Below are positions 14,691 through 22,065 of a DNA stretch of 22,065 nucleotides, in pieces. A program made the position numbers and the translations under genes. Positions within the stretch are counted from its first letter, which is position 1, and the number at the start of each line of letters is the position of its first letter. Source of the stretch: Equadaptatus sp045642965 (GTDB lineage Bacteria; Synergistota; Synergistia; Synergistales; Synergistaceae); NCBI GenBank assembly GCA_045642965.1, contig JAZUJX010000106.1, positions 1-22,065 of the forward strand. Reading direction: 5' to 3'. The notes below the pieces were generated by a model. It saw only the letters and a list, made by a program, of their open reading frames with translations. It had not been told where the DNA came from and ran no database searches.

Positions 14691-16139
14691 TTGGAAAGAG
14701 AAGATTTGCTCCGCCACGTCAGGTCATTCCCGGACAAACCGGGTGTTTATCTGATGCATGACGAGAACGACAAAATAATTTACGTAGGCAAGGCAAAATC
14801 GCTGAAAAAGCGTGTCTCGTCTTATTTCCGCCATGCAAACGGCTTCGCTTCCCCGAGACTGCGCAAGCTTGTGGAAACCGTCAGGGAGATAGCTACGATA
14901 CGCACCGAGACGGAGATGGAAGCTCTTCTGCTTGAGAACAAGCTGATTAAATATTACCAGCCGTATTTCAACGTAGATTTGAAGATGAACGAGCGTTACG
15001 CATACATAAAGGTAACGCATGAAAAATTTCCGAGACTGGTTGTAACGCGCCGGAAAGAGGACGATGAAGCAGTCTATATAGGTCCTTACGTCCGCGTTGC
15101 AGAGGTGCGCTGGATGCTGAGGCTTATAGAGCGCTATCTCCCTTTGCGGAGCTGTTCTTCCGACATAAACCGCCAGGACAGCGCGCGTCCGTGCATGCGC
15201 TACGCACTGGGACGCTGCCTGGCGCCGTGCTGCGCAAAATGCAGCGAGGACGAATACAAAGAACGGGTTGCGGACGTTATTCTGCTGCTTCAGGGCAACG
15301 GGGCAGAGCTTGTGGAGCGGCTGAGAAAGAGAATGAACGCTGCCGCTTCGCGGCTTGCATTTGAGGAGGCGGGGCGTCTCCGGGATACGATAAGGGCGAT
15401 ATGGCGGGTCACAAGGCAGAGAAACACGCTGCCTGAGGCGCCGGGAACTGGCAGCGGAGAGAGCTTGTGGAAAACGCTTTCCGCCGTGCAGGAACTTTTT
15501 AAGCTTCCGCTGCTTCCGTGGAGAATAGACGGCTTTGACATTTCCCACACGTCAGGGAATCAGACGGTCGGGGTGGCGGTCGTGTTTGAGCAGGGTTATC
15601 CCAACACGTCGCTTTACAGGCGTTTCAATATCAAAACGGTGGAAGGAATAGACGATTTCCGTTCCATGTACGAAACAGTAACGCGCCGTTACAAACGCTG
15701 CCTTGAAGGGCAGGAGCCGCTTCCGCAGCTGATACTGATAGACGGCGGCACGGTGCAGCTTGAATTCGCACAGAAAGCGATACACGATTTGGGAATTGAC
15801 ATTCCGATGCTTTCGCTTGCGGAGCGTTTTGAAGAAATATATCTGCCAGGCGAAAAAACGCCGGTAAGGCTTGAATTTACAGACCCTGTTCTTCGCCTGC
15901 TTCAGAGTGTCCGGGACGAGGCGCACCGCTATGCAATAACCTCGCACAGGCACAAGCGGGAACGCATTTTCAGCAGAAGCTCGCTGGAAGACATACCCGG
16001 CATAGGCAAGGCAAAAGCCTCGCAGCTTATAACGAAATTCGGGAGCGCAAAGGCTCTGCGCGCCGCCGATGAAAAGGACATAGCCGCGACACAGGGGATT
16101 GGCCCGGTGCTGGCAAAAAGAATTAAAGAAGCGCTGTAA
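14691..16139 (+). CDS. uvrC: Excinuclease ABC subunit C, short form
   Basis: Makes both incisions in nucleotide excision repair with UvrA and UvrB. Domains in 482 residues: GIY-YIG nuclease (about 12-95: GVYLM, IIYVGKAKSLKKRV, PYFN); a cysteine group C155, C168, C176 and C180 as in the Fe-S UvrC region; a UVR motif (about 205-240, LAFEEAGRLRD); the RNase H-like nuclease with FDISH (Asp283), LIDGG (Asp351) and RDEAHRYA (His412); and a helix-hairpin-helix tail (430-482). The usual length is about 600: roughly 120-130 residues that normally lie between UVR and FDISH are missing, with all catalytic residues kept. The TTG start has GGAG (14681-14684) six bases before it. Confidence 0.92.
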   Translation: MEREDLLRHVRSFPDKPGVYLMHDENDKIIYVGKAKSLKKRVSSYFRHANGFASPRLRKLVETVREIATIRTETEMEALLLENKLIKYYQPYFNVDLKMNERYAYIKVTHEKFPRLVVTRRKEDDEAVYIGPYVRVAEVRWMLRLIERYLPLRSCSSDINRQDSARPCMRYALGRCLAPCCAKCSEDEYKERVADVILLLQGNGAELVERLRKRMNAAASRLAFEEAGRLRDTIRAIWRVTRQRNTLPEAPGTGSGESLWKTLSAVQELFKLPLLPWRIDGFDISHTSGNQTVGVAVVFEQGYPNTSLYRRFNIKTVEGIDDFRSMYETVTRRYKRCLEGQEPLPQLILIDGGTVQLEFAQKAIHDLGIDIPMLSLAERFEEIYLPGEKTPVRLEFTDPVLRLLQSVRDEAHRYAITSHRHKRERIFSRSSLEDIPGIGKAKASQLITKFGSAKALRAADEKDIAATQGIGPVLAKRIKEAL

Positions 16140-16166
16140 AAGAAAACAGATGCAAATTTTAAAGAC

Positions 16167-16198
16167 ACTGGATTCCGGCTTTCGCCGGAACGACAGGA
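16167..16198. repeat. REP-like palindrome between uvrC and ribD
   Basis: TTCCGGC (16173-16179) and GCCGGAA (16184-16190) form a perfect 7-bp stem with a TTTC loop, inside ACTGGATTCCGG...CCGGAACGACAGG. It resembles the dispersed palindromes of many genomes that read GGATTCCCGC...GCGGGAATGACA and translate to SGFRRND; one frame here reads LDSGFRRNDR. No T-run follows, so it does not look like an intrinsic terminator. Confidence 0.6.
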
Positions 16199-16221
16199 AT
16201 TATTTAGATCGGGTGAAAATT

Positions 16222-17343
16222 ATGTCTGACAAATACAACGAAAACGATATTTTCTATATGAAAAGAGCAATAGAACTTGCGAAGCAGGGCGTCAGGGAAA
16301 CTTCGCCGAATCCGCTTGTCGGCTGCGTGATTGTCAGAGACGGAAGAATAATTGCCGAGGGCTGGCACCATAAGTACGGTTCCGACCATGCGGAAGCGGA
16401 CGCGGTAAAGAATGCTTCCGGAAGCATCGAAGGCGCTTCCGTCTACGTTACGCTTGAGCCGTGCTCGCACTACGGCAAAACGCCGCCCTGCGCAAAAATG
16501 CTTGCAGAACTGCGCCCGAAAGAAGTAATTGCCGGAATGGGCGACCCGAATCCGAAGGTCAACGGAAAGGGCATAGAAATTTTAAAGGAAGCGGGAATCG
16601 CAGTCCGCATGCCGCTGCTTGAAGAAGAATGCAGAAGGCTGAACAGAGGCTTTCTCAGCAGAATTGAGCGCGGCAGGCCTTGGGTAACGATAAAGGCTGG
16701 CATTTCGCTCGACGGCAAAATCGCCCTGCACAACGGGGAAAGCAAATGGATAACGGGAGAAAGCTCAAGGCTTGAAGCACAGCGTCTCCGTGCCGAAAAC
16801 GACGCGCTGCTGACAGGCGTCGGAACCGTTATTGCCGATGATCCCAAGCTTACAGTCAGGGACGTTCCCGGACGAAATCCGTTGAGAGCAGTTATTGACC
16901 CGTCTTTAAGAACACCCGAAAACGCTGCAGTATTTGTGGGAGGAAACGTAGTTTTTTATGCGGATGCCGGCGTTTCTGAAGAAAAAGTCAGCCGTTTTGA
17001 AGAAAAAGGCGCAAAAGTAGAACGTATTGATTTCAAATCAGAGCGTCCGCTTGCAAATATATTGAGCAAAATGGGCGAAAATGGTATAAACTACTTAATG
17101 GTGGAAGCCGGAGCGCGTACTGTGAGCGCCTTCCTTCGTGAAGGACTTGCCGACGAGCTTAATTTGTTCGTTGCGCCGAAGCTTATCGGCAGCGGGCTTG
17201 GCTTTACCGAAGGTTTTGAAATTACCTCTCTCTGCAGTGCGCTCAGACTGAAAGAAATGTCTGCCGAAGCCTGCGGAGAAGATTTGCGGATAAAGGGAGT
17301 AACCGAATGTTCACTGGACTGGTTGAAACCGTCGGAAAAATAA
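16222..17343 (+). CDS. ribD: Bifunctional riboflavin deaminase/reductase RibD
   Basis: Deaminates then reduces the GTP-derived pyrimidine in riboflavin synthesis. The 373 residues hold an N-terminal deaminase domain with zinc ligands His56 (HAE, Glu58 catalytic), Cys81 and Cys90 (LEPCSHYGKTPPC), and a C-terminal reductase domain (about 150-365) with KAGISLDGKIA, SKWITGE and GVGTVIADDP, and EAGARTVSAFL near 330. ATG 16222 is preferred: it has GGGTGA five bases before it and matches the family start. The frame is open further upstream to 16099, but that stretch runs through uvrC and the palindrome. It is the first of four rib genes. Confidence 0.94.
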   Translation: MSDKYNENDIFYMKRAIELAKQGVRETSPNPLVGCVIVRDGRIIAEGWHHKYGSDHAEADAVKNASGSIEGASVYVTLEPCSHYGKTPPCAKMLAELRPKEVIAGMGDPNPKVNGKGIEILKEAGIAVRMPLLEEECRRLNRGFLSRIERGRPWVTIKAGISLDGKIALHNGESKWITGESSRLEAQRLRAENDALLTGVGTVIADDPKLTVRDVPGRNPLRAVIDPSLRTPENAAVFVGGNVVFYADAGVSEEKVSRFEEKGAKVERIDFKSERPLANILSKMGENGINYLMVEAGARTVSAFLREGLADELNLFVAPKLIGSGLGFTEGFEITSLCSALRLKEMSAEACGEDLRIKGVTECSLDWLKPSEK

Positions 17344-17969
17344 AATCTGTAAAGCAGAATGCCGATACGTGGCTGATTGACATATCTGCGCCCGAAATTG
17401 CCTCTGAATTAAAAAAAGGCGATTCCGTAGCTGTTTCCGGTGCGTGTCTGACCGTTACGGATTTTGCCCCGGCAGGCTTTCGCGCGGAAATGATGGAAGA
17501 AACAAAACAGCGCACAAAACTCGGTTCCCTGAAATCCGGAGCTTTGGTGAATTTAGAACGGGCAATGGCGGCTGACTCGCGCTTTGACGGACATATCGTC
17601 AGCGGGCACGTTGACGGAGTCGGCAGAGTTGCAAAAATAGAAAACAGCGGCAGAACAAAAAAAGTGTTCTTTGCGGCAAACGCTGATATAATATCCGGTA
17701 TAGTTTCCAAGGGTTCAGTGGCTGTTGACGGCGTGAGCCTGACGGTGATAGACGTTTCGGACAATGAATTTTCCGTCGGACTGATACCTGAAACTCTTGC
17801 GCAGACCTCACTGTCTGCGCTTGAACAGGGAAGCATAGTCAACCTCGAAACAGACGTAATAGGAAAATACGTCGCGAAATTCCTTGAAAAACGTTTCGGT
17901 CAGGACAGCGGGGAAAAGCCTAAAGAGAATATCACCTGGCAGAAGCTGGCTGACAACGGCTGGCTGTAA
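17307..17969 (+). CDS. ribE: Riboflavin synthase alpha chain
   Basis: Dismutates two 6,7-dimethyl-8-ribityllumazine molecules to riboflavin and the pyrimidine precursor. The 220 residues form two tandem lumazine-binding barrels: MFTGLVE at the start, GDSVAVSGACLTV (first barrel), GHIVSGHVDGVG, KGSVAVDGVSLTV (second barrel) and NLETDVIGKYV. Length is usual. ATG 17307 has GGGAG (17295-17299) seven bases upstream and lies inside ribD, a 37-base overlap, so translation is coupled. Confidence 0.96.
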   Translation: MFTGLVETVGKIKSVKQNADTWLIDISAPEIASELKKGDSVAVSGACLTVTDFAPAGFRAEMMEETKQRTKLGSLKSGALVNLERAMAADSRFDGHIVSGHVDGVGRVAKIENSGRTKKVFFAANADIISGIVSKGSVAVDGVSLTVIDVSDNEFSVGLIPETLAQTSLSALEQGSIVNLETDVIGKYVAKFLEKRFGQDSGEKPKENITWQKLADNGWL

Positions 17970-17983
17970 CGCGGAGGTTTTTG

Positions 17984-19225
17984 ATGCTTAACACGATAGA
18001 AGAAGCGATAAGCGAGCTTCAAAACGGCAGAATTATCATAGTTGTTGACGACGAGAACCGCGAAAACGAGGGCGACCTTATCATGGCTGCACAGTTCTGC
18101 CGTACCGAAGACATGAATTTTATGGTCACGAATGCGCGCGGCGTTGTCTGCGCGCCTCTGACAGCCGAAAAGGCGAAGCAGCTCAAGCTTTCGCCGATGG
18201 TTCAGTACAATACAGACGCGCACTGCACGGCGTTTACCGTGTCGGTTGACAAATTTGACACTAAAACCGGCGTATCCTCTGCCGAACGTGCAGATACCGC
18301 ACGCTGCCTTGCAAATCCTTCGTGCTGTGCCGAAGAACTTCACAGGCCCGGGCATCTTTTCCCGCTTGTAGCAAAGCAGGGAGGCGTGCTTGAACGCAAC
18401 GGGCACACGGAAGCGACTGTTGACCTTATGCGCCTTGCAGGACTTGAACCGGTAGGACTCTGCTGCGAAATATCAAACGAGGACGGCTCAATGGCGCGTC
18501 TGCCTGAGCTTTTGAAGCTTGCGGAAAAATGGGGACTTAAGATAATTTCCATTGAAGATTTGGTTAAATACAGGCTGATGCGCGAAAAAATAGTTTTCCG
18601 CGAGGCTGCGTGCCATCTTCCGACAAAATGGGGCGATTTTGCCTGTTACGCATACGTCAGTCCCTACGGGGACAACCCCGGAGCAGTGCACATAGCGCTT
18701 GTAAAGGGCGACGTCTCCGGTACGGACAACGTTCTTGTGCGTGTCCATTCGGAATGCTTTACGGGCGACCTTCTCGGTTCGCTGCGCTGTGACTGCGGGC
18801 CGCAGCTGCATACCGCAATGTCAATGATAGAAAAGGAATGCACGGGCGTGCTGCTTTACCTGAGACAGGAAGGCAGGGGAATAGGACTTCTCAACAAGCT
18901 TAAAGCCTACGAGCTTCAGGAAAAAGGCATGGATACAGTTGAAGCCAATCTTGCGCTCGGCTTCCAGCCTGACCAGCGGAATTACGGCATTGGAGCTCAG
19001 ATACTTGCCGATTTGGGCATAAAACGTTTCAGGCTTATGACAAACAACCCGGTAAAAATTTCCGGACTTTCCGCCTACGGGCTTGAAATTACGGAAAGGG
19101 TGCCGATAGAAATACCGCCCAACCCGTACAACGAGAAATATCTGAATACGAAAATATGCAAGATGGGACACTATCTGCATCTTGAAAAGAGCAGCTGTTC
19201 ATGCTGCAAAGATAAAGAAAATTAA
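17984..19225 (+). CDS. ribBA: Bifunctional DHBP synthase / GTP cyclohydrolase II
   Basis: Makes both riboflavin precursors: the four-carbon unit from ribulose-5-phosphate (RibB, residues 1-200) and the pyrimidine from GTP (RibA, about 205-400). RibB motifs are DDENRENEGD (22-31), HCTAFTVSVD (80-89) and HRPGHLFPLVAKQGGVLERN (120-139) with GHTEA. RibA has zinc ligands Cys258, Cys269 and Cys271 (ECFTGDLLGSLRCDCGP), RQEGRGIGLLNK (294-305) and TNNPVK. A cysteine-rich tail (SSCSCC) closes the protein. ATG 17984 lies six bases after GGAGG (17973-17977); the TTG one codon earlier is too close. Confidence 0.96.
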   Translation: MLNTIEEAISELQNGRIIIVVDDENRENEGDLIMAAQFCRTEDMNFMVTNARGVVCAPLTAEKAKQLKLSPMVQYNTDAHCTAFTVSVDKFDTKTGVSSAERADTARCLANPSCCAEELHRPGHLFPLVAKQGGVLERNGHTEATVDLMRLAGLEPVGLCCEISNEDGSMARLPELLKLAEKWGLKIISIEDLVKYRLMREKIVFREAACHLPTKWGDFACYAYVSPYGDNPGAVHIALVKGDVSGTDNVLVRVHSECFTGDLLGSLRCDCGPQLHTAMSMIEKECTGVLLYLRQEGRGIGLLNKLKAYELQEKGMDTVEANLALGFQPDQRNYGIGAQILADLGIKRFRLMTNNPVKISGLSAYGLEITERVPIEIPPNPYNEKYLNTKICKMGHYLHLEKSSCSCCKDKEN

Positions 19226-19254
19226 GTCAAATAAAATCCGCAGGGAGTGATTAC

Positions 19255-19737
19255 ATGAAAATTTATCAGGGCAACATGATCGGAACAGGGCTGCGTTTTG
19301 CAATAGTGGCGTCCCGTTTCAACGAATTCATCACATCAAAGCTTATCGACGGCGCAAAGGACGCTCTTCTGCGCCATGACGTGCGCCATCAGGACATTGA
19401 CCTTTTCTGGGTCCCGGGCGCATGGGAACAGCCTCTTACCGCAAAAGAAATTGCGCTCAGCGGTAAATACGACGCGATAATCTCGGTCGGCGCCGTTATC
19501 AAAGGCGACACGTCGCATGACGTTTACGTAGCCTCGGAAGCGGCAAAAGGTCTTGCAATGGTTTCGCTCGAGCAGAGAGTACCCGTTGCGTTCGGAATCC
19601 TTACCTGCGACACGCTTGACCAGGCAATCGAACGCGCAGGCGTTAAAGCAGGCAACAAAGGTGCAGATGCGGCTTTGGCGGCTCTTGAAGCTGCCAATCT
19701 GCTTGCAAATATAAGAAACGGAGCAGACGAAGAATAA
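19255..19737 (+). CDS. ribH: 6,7-dimethyl-8-ribityllumazine synthase
   Basis: Condenses the two riboflavin precursors into lumazine, usually as a pentamer or 60-mer shell. The 160 residues show RFNEFIT (21-27), VPGAWEQP (53-60, commonly VPGAFEIP), GAVIKGDTSHDVYV (79-92), with catalytic His88 kept but the next residues HDVY instead of the usual HFDY/HYDY, and GVKAGNKGADAA (129-140). GGGAG (19243-19247) is seven bases before ATG. It closes the rib cluster and its stop overlaps serS. Confidence 0.95.
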   Translation: MKIYQGNMIGTGLRFAIVASRFNEFITSKLIDGAKDALLRHDVRHQDIDLFWVPGAWEQPLTAKEIALSGKYDAIISVGAVIKGDTSHDVYVASEAAKGLAMVSLEQRVPVAFGILTCDTLDQAIERAGVKAGNKGADAALAALEAANLLANIRNGADEE

Positions 19738-21008
19738 TGCTTGATTTGAAATGGGTGCGCGAAAATCCCGAAGAAGTTGCGCAGATGCTTAAAAACAGAA
19801 ACAACTCTTTCCCTCTTGACGAGCTTCTCAAGCTTGACGAAAAGAGAAAAGCCGCGCTTCTTGAAGTTGAAAAACTGAAAGAAAAACGCAACGCCGGTGC
19901 CAAACAGGTCGGAGTCCTCAAAAAGAACGGCGAAAATGCCGACGCTCTTATGGAAGAAATGCGTCAGCTCGGCGACAAAATAGGCGAGCTTGACGCCAAA
20001 ACAGCTGAAATTCAGGCTGAACTGGACAATATGGCTCTTTCAATTCCGAACAAAGTGCACAGTTCCGTTCCTGTCGGCAAAGACGAAAACGACAACGTTG
20101 AAATCCGCCGCTGGGGCACGCCGAGAGAATTCAGCTTCACGCCGAAAGCACACTGGGAAATCGGCGAAACGCTCGGAATTATGGATTTTGAAAGAGGCGT
20201 AAAGCTTGCGGAAAGCCGCTTCACAATCCTTAAAAAAGAAGGCGCCCGTCTCGAACGCGCCCTTATGAATTTCATGCTTGACCTTCATACGACGAAACAC
20301 GGCTTTACGGAAATCATGCCGCCGGTACTCGTAAATTCAAAAACGATGACAGGCACGGGGCAGCTCCCGAAATTCACGGAAGACCTTTACCGCTGCGCAA
20401 ACGACGACCTTTGGCTTATCCCGACGGCGGAAGTGCCTCTTACGAATATGCACTCAGGCGAAATCCTTGCCGAAAAAGACCTTCCGATGTACTTTACGGC
20501 ATACACGCCCTGCTTCCGCAGAGAAGCGGGAAGCTACGGACGCGACATGAAGGGCATGCTCCGTCAGCACCAGTTTGACAAGGTTGAAATGGTAAAGCTC
20601 AGCACCCCTGAGAAAAGCTACGACGAACTTGAGCATCTTACCAACTGCGCGGAAGAAGTGCTTCAGATACTCGGACTGCCGTACAGGGTTGTCTGCCTCT
20701 CATCGGGCGACATGGGCTTCGGCGCCGCAAAAACCTACGACCTTGAAGTATGGCTCCCGTTCCAGAACTGCTACAGAGAAATCAGCTCATGCAGCAATTG
20801 CGAAGATTTCCAGGCACGCCGCATGGGACTCAGATACAGACCGGCTGACGGCGGCAAACCGCAGTTCGTCCACACGCTCAACGGCTCGGGACTGGCGATA
20901 GGCAGAACCCTGATTGCCGTTGTCGAAAACTGCCAGAACGAGGACGGCTCCGTTACAATTCCGGAAGCACTCCGTCCGTATCTCGGCGGGCTTGAAAAAA
21001 TCGGCTGA
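19737..21008 (+). CDS. serS: Seryl-tRNA synthetase
   Basis: Class II synthetase charging tRNA-Ser and tRNA-Sec. The 423 residues have the N-terminal antiparallel coiled coil (about 25-105), then the catalytic core: TGTGQLPKF, TAEVPLTN, motif 2 TPCFRREAGSYGRDMKGMLR, FDKVEMV and motif 3 LNGSGLAIGRTLIAVVENCQ. Length is normal. ATG 19737 overlaps the ribH stop as TAATG; the Shine-Dalgarno sequence is weak and distant (GGAG at 19720), so coupling to ribH probably carries initiation. A strong terminator follows. Confidence 0.96.
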   Translation: MLDLKWVRENPEEVAQMLKNRNNSFPLDELLKLDEKRKAALLEVEKLKEKRNAGAKQVGVLKKNGENADALMEEMRQLGDKIGELDAKTAEIQAELDNMALSIPNKVHSSVPVGKDENDNVEIRRWGTPREFSFTPKAHWEIGETLGIMDFERGVKLAESRFTILKKEGARLERALMNFMLDLHTTKHGFTEIMPPVLVNSKTMTGTGQLPKFTEDLYRCANDDLWLIPTAEVPLTNMHSGEILAEKDLPMYFTAYTPCFRREAGSYGRDMKGMLRQHQFDKVEMVKLSTPEKSYDELEHLTNCAEEVLQILGLPYRVVCLSSGDMGFGAAKTYDLEVWLPFQNCYREISSCSNCEDFQARRMGLRYRPADGGKPQFVHTLNGSGLAIGRTLIAVVENCQNEDGSVTIPEALRPYLGGLEKIG

Positions 21009-21023
21009 TAATCTGCAAATATG

Positions 21024-21058
21024 AAAAGAAACCGGAAAATCCTTCCGGTTTCTTTTTT
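21024..21058 (+). terminator. Rho-independent terminator after serS
   Basis: AAAAGAAACCGGAA (21024-21037) pairs with TTCCGGTTTCTTTT (21043-21056) over 14 bp around a five-base loop, and the stem runs into six Ts (21053-21058). It ends the uvrC/rib/serS run. Confidence 0.9.
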
Positions 21059-21074
21059 AAAATTCAGCAAACTA

Positions 21075-21083
21075 TGGTAACAT
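21075..21083 (+). promoter_or_regulatory. Possible extended -10 promoter of the last gene
   Basis: TGGTAACAT (21075-21083) fits an extended -10 (TG, one base, TAACAT). The -35 place holds only TTTTAA (21055-21060), shared with the terminator tail. Some promoter is expected here because serS is terminated just upstream. Confidence 0.3.
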
Positions 21084-21111
21084 ATACAAAAGAATTTGGA
21101 GGGCTGAACGC

Positions 21112-22065
21112 ATGGCAAACATACCGTATCTTCAGATGACGCTCGCTGTTTTTGCGGCTGCCCTCGCATGTTCTGCGGCACAGAAATTTTTCAGAAAATA
21201 TCTTGATCCCGACCAGTATTATTACCTGAAAGACATTACCCTTATAGGAATATGGGCACTTTTCGGAATATGGACGCCCAACCCTCTGCTCAGGGTGACG
21301 ATTGCCACCTCGGCAGTTGCCGGCTGTATAGGCTTCTGTCAGAAGGTTACAAACAAACGCTGGCTGCGCTTCCTCTATTTCCTGACCGGCTTTGCCTTTG
21401 CGGTGTTCGGCCCGCGCATTGCCTTCATAGAGGCTCAGAACGGGGAATTTCTTTATCTTTCAAACATAACTTCAATCCTTATCTGCACAGCCTGGGTGGG
21501 CGTTATGCCGCTGTTTTTTCAGGAAATTGACGAAATACCCGGAATGTGCGGACTTTTTCTTGCCCTGATATGGGGCTTGATTTCCGTCGTTATCATCACC
21601 GCGCCCCAGCATATTCAGGACATAACACAGATGTGCATAATGGGAATAGTATTCCTGCTTGTTTTCTGGAGCAGGCACCTTAACGCATACCGCAGGCTGA
21701 CGGAGCCTTTGAGCGCATTCTGGGGCACCTTGGTCGCGGGAGTTATAGTTTTTGCAATCAGCAGAGGCATAGCCACCTATTCCATGATTTCGATAACAGC
21801 CGGAATGCTGCTGCTTCCTGCCCTTGAGATAACCGTCAGCCTTATCACCGCGCTTTTCTCGCGCTATCCAGGGGGAAGCTGCATAATCTACAGAAAACTT
21901 ATCGGACGCGGGATAAATCACGCTGAGGCACTGCACGCCTTTGCCTTTATTTGTGCCTCACTCGCATGCCTTCTCGTGTACAACACCCTGCACAAAAACG
22001 CGTTCTTTGTGGTGCTCGGCGTCGTGTTTGCAATATTTGCCGTTTCGGTGGTGCTCTTTAAATTC
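21112..22065 (+). CDS. Polytopic membrane protein, possibly WecA/MraY-fold (3' partial)
   Basis: Open from ATG 21112 to the window end (318 codons, no stop). GGAGGG (21098-21103) lies eight bases upstream. It has about nine to ten hydrophobic segments: residues 6-24, 42-54, 62-76, 86-104, 118-136, 146-163, 172-186, 203-219, 225-249, 275-290 and 297-317, some possibly half-helices. I do not recognise it with certainty. Spacing and flanking pattern recall polyprenyl-phosphate GlcNAc-1-phosphate transferases: KRWLRFLYFLTGFAFAVFG, then a T..W segment before FQEIDEIPGMCG where the family has N..N.iDG.DGLA.G, and RKLIGRGINHAEA where it has HH.L...G.sh..a. The catalytic Asp-Asp, Asn-Asp and His residues look lost. 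It could be a pseudo-enzyme or an unrelated transporter-like protein. Confidence 0.8.
   Translation, partial: MANIPYLQMTLAVFAAALACSAAQKFFRKYLDPDQYYYLKDITLIGIWALFGIWTPNPLLRVTIATSAVAGCIGFCQKVTNKRWLRFLYFLTGFAFAVFGPRIAFIEAQNGEFLYLSNITSILICTAWVGVMPLFFQEIDEIPGMCGLFLALIWGLISVVIITAPQHIQDITQMCIMGIVFLLVFWSRHLNAYRRLTEPLSAFWGTLVAGVIVFAISRGIATYSMISITAGMLLLPALEITVSLITALFSRYPGGSCIIYRKLIGRGINHAEALHAFAFICASLACLLVYNTLHKNAFFVVLGVVFAIFAVSVVLFKF

Noticed and set aside
14724..15548. Minus-strand open frame of 274 codons under uvrC
   Set aside because: Antisense of a clear uvrC; composition and lack of motifs mark it as a shadow.

Overview
The window reads as chromosomal DNA of a diderm bacterium with roughly balanced GC. 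My best guess is a member of the Synergistota. The reasons are an outer-membrane trimeric autotransporter (YadA family) beside Firmicutes-like gene order (tmk, a delta-prime-like gene, ricT), a DUF4416 gene directly behind ftsY, frequent TTG/GTG starts and strong AGGAGG-type ribosome binding sites. Negativicutes or another diderm near the Firmicutes cannot be excluded from sequence alone. No rRNA, tRNA, CRISPR array, transposase or prophage gene was seen.

Layout. (1) 1-2814: the 3' part of a large YadA-type adhesin gene whose start lies upstream, closed by a rho-independent terminator (2842-2872). (2) 2980-10743: a tight ten-gene operon behind a good sigma70-like promoter: def, fmt, an ADP-ribose Nudix hydrolase, xerD-type recombinase, purine nucleoside phosphorylase, tmk, DNA polymerase III delta-prime-like gene, ricT, ftsY and a DUF4416 gene. 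Most junctions overlap or nearly touch, so translational coupling is likely. (3) 10793-13125: purB and glpX, with a 12-bp perfect terminator stem at 13147-13174 that also lies at the end of the convergent cysS. (4) 13198-14607: cysS on the minus strand, divergent from uvrC. (5) 14691-21008: uvrC, then after a REP-like palindrome the full riboflavin set ribD-ribE-ribBA-ribH, then serS and a strong terminator (21024-21058). (6) 21112-22065: a polytopic membrane protein that runs off the window end.

How the genes work together: def and fmt form the N-formyl-methionine cycle. tmk, punA and purB serve nucleotide metabolism. The delta-prime-like protein, XerD and UvrC serve replication, chromosome resolution and repair. 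FtsY is the SRP receptor. The rib genes make riboflavin from GTP and ribulose-5-phosphate, lacking only the separate phosphatase step. CysRS and SerRS charge tRNA.

Most of the window is ordinary housekeeping. The places worth a second look are the mosaic adhesin (phage-tail-fibre-like segments and a coiled coil beyond the barrel), an internally shortened UvrC, the last membrane protein (possibly a WecA/MraY-fold protein that has lost its catalytic motifs), and two small intergenic repeats. I did not find a clear new defence or mobile system.
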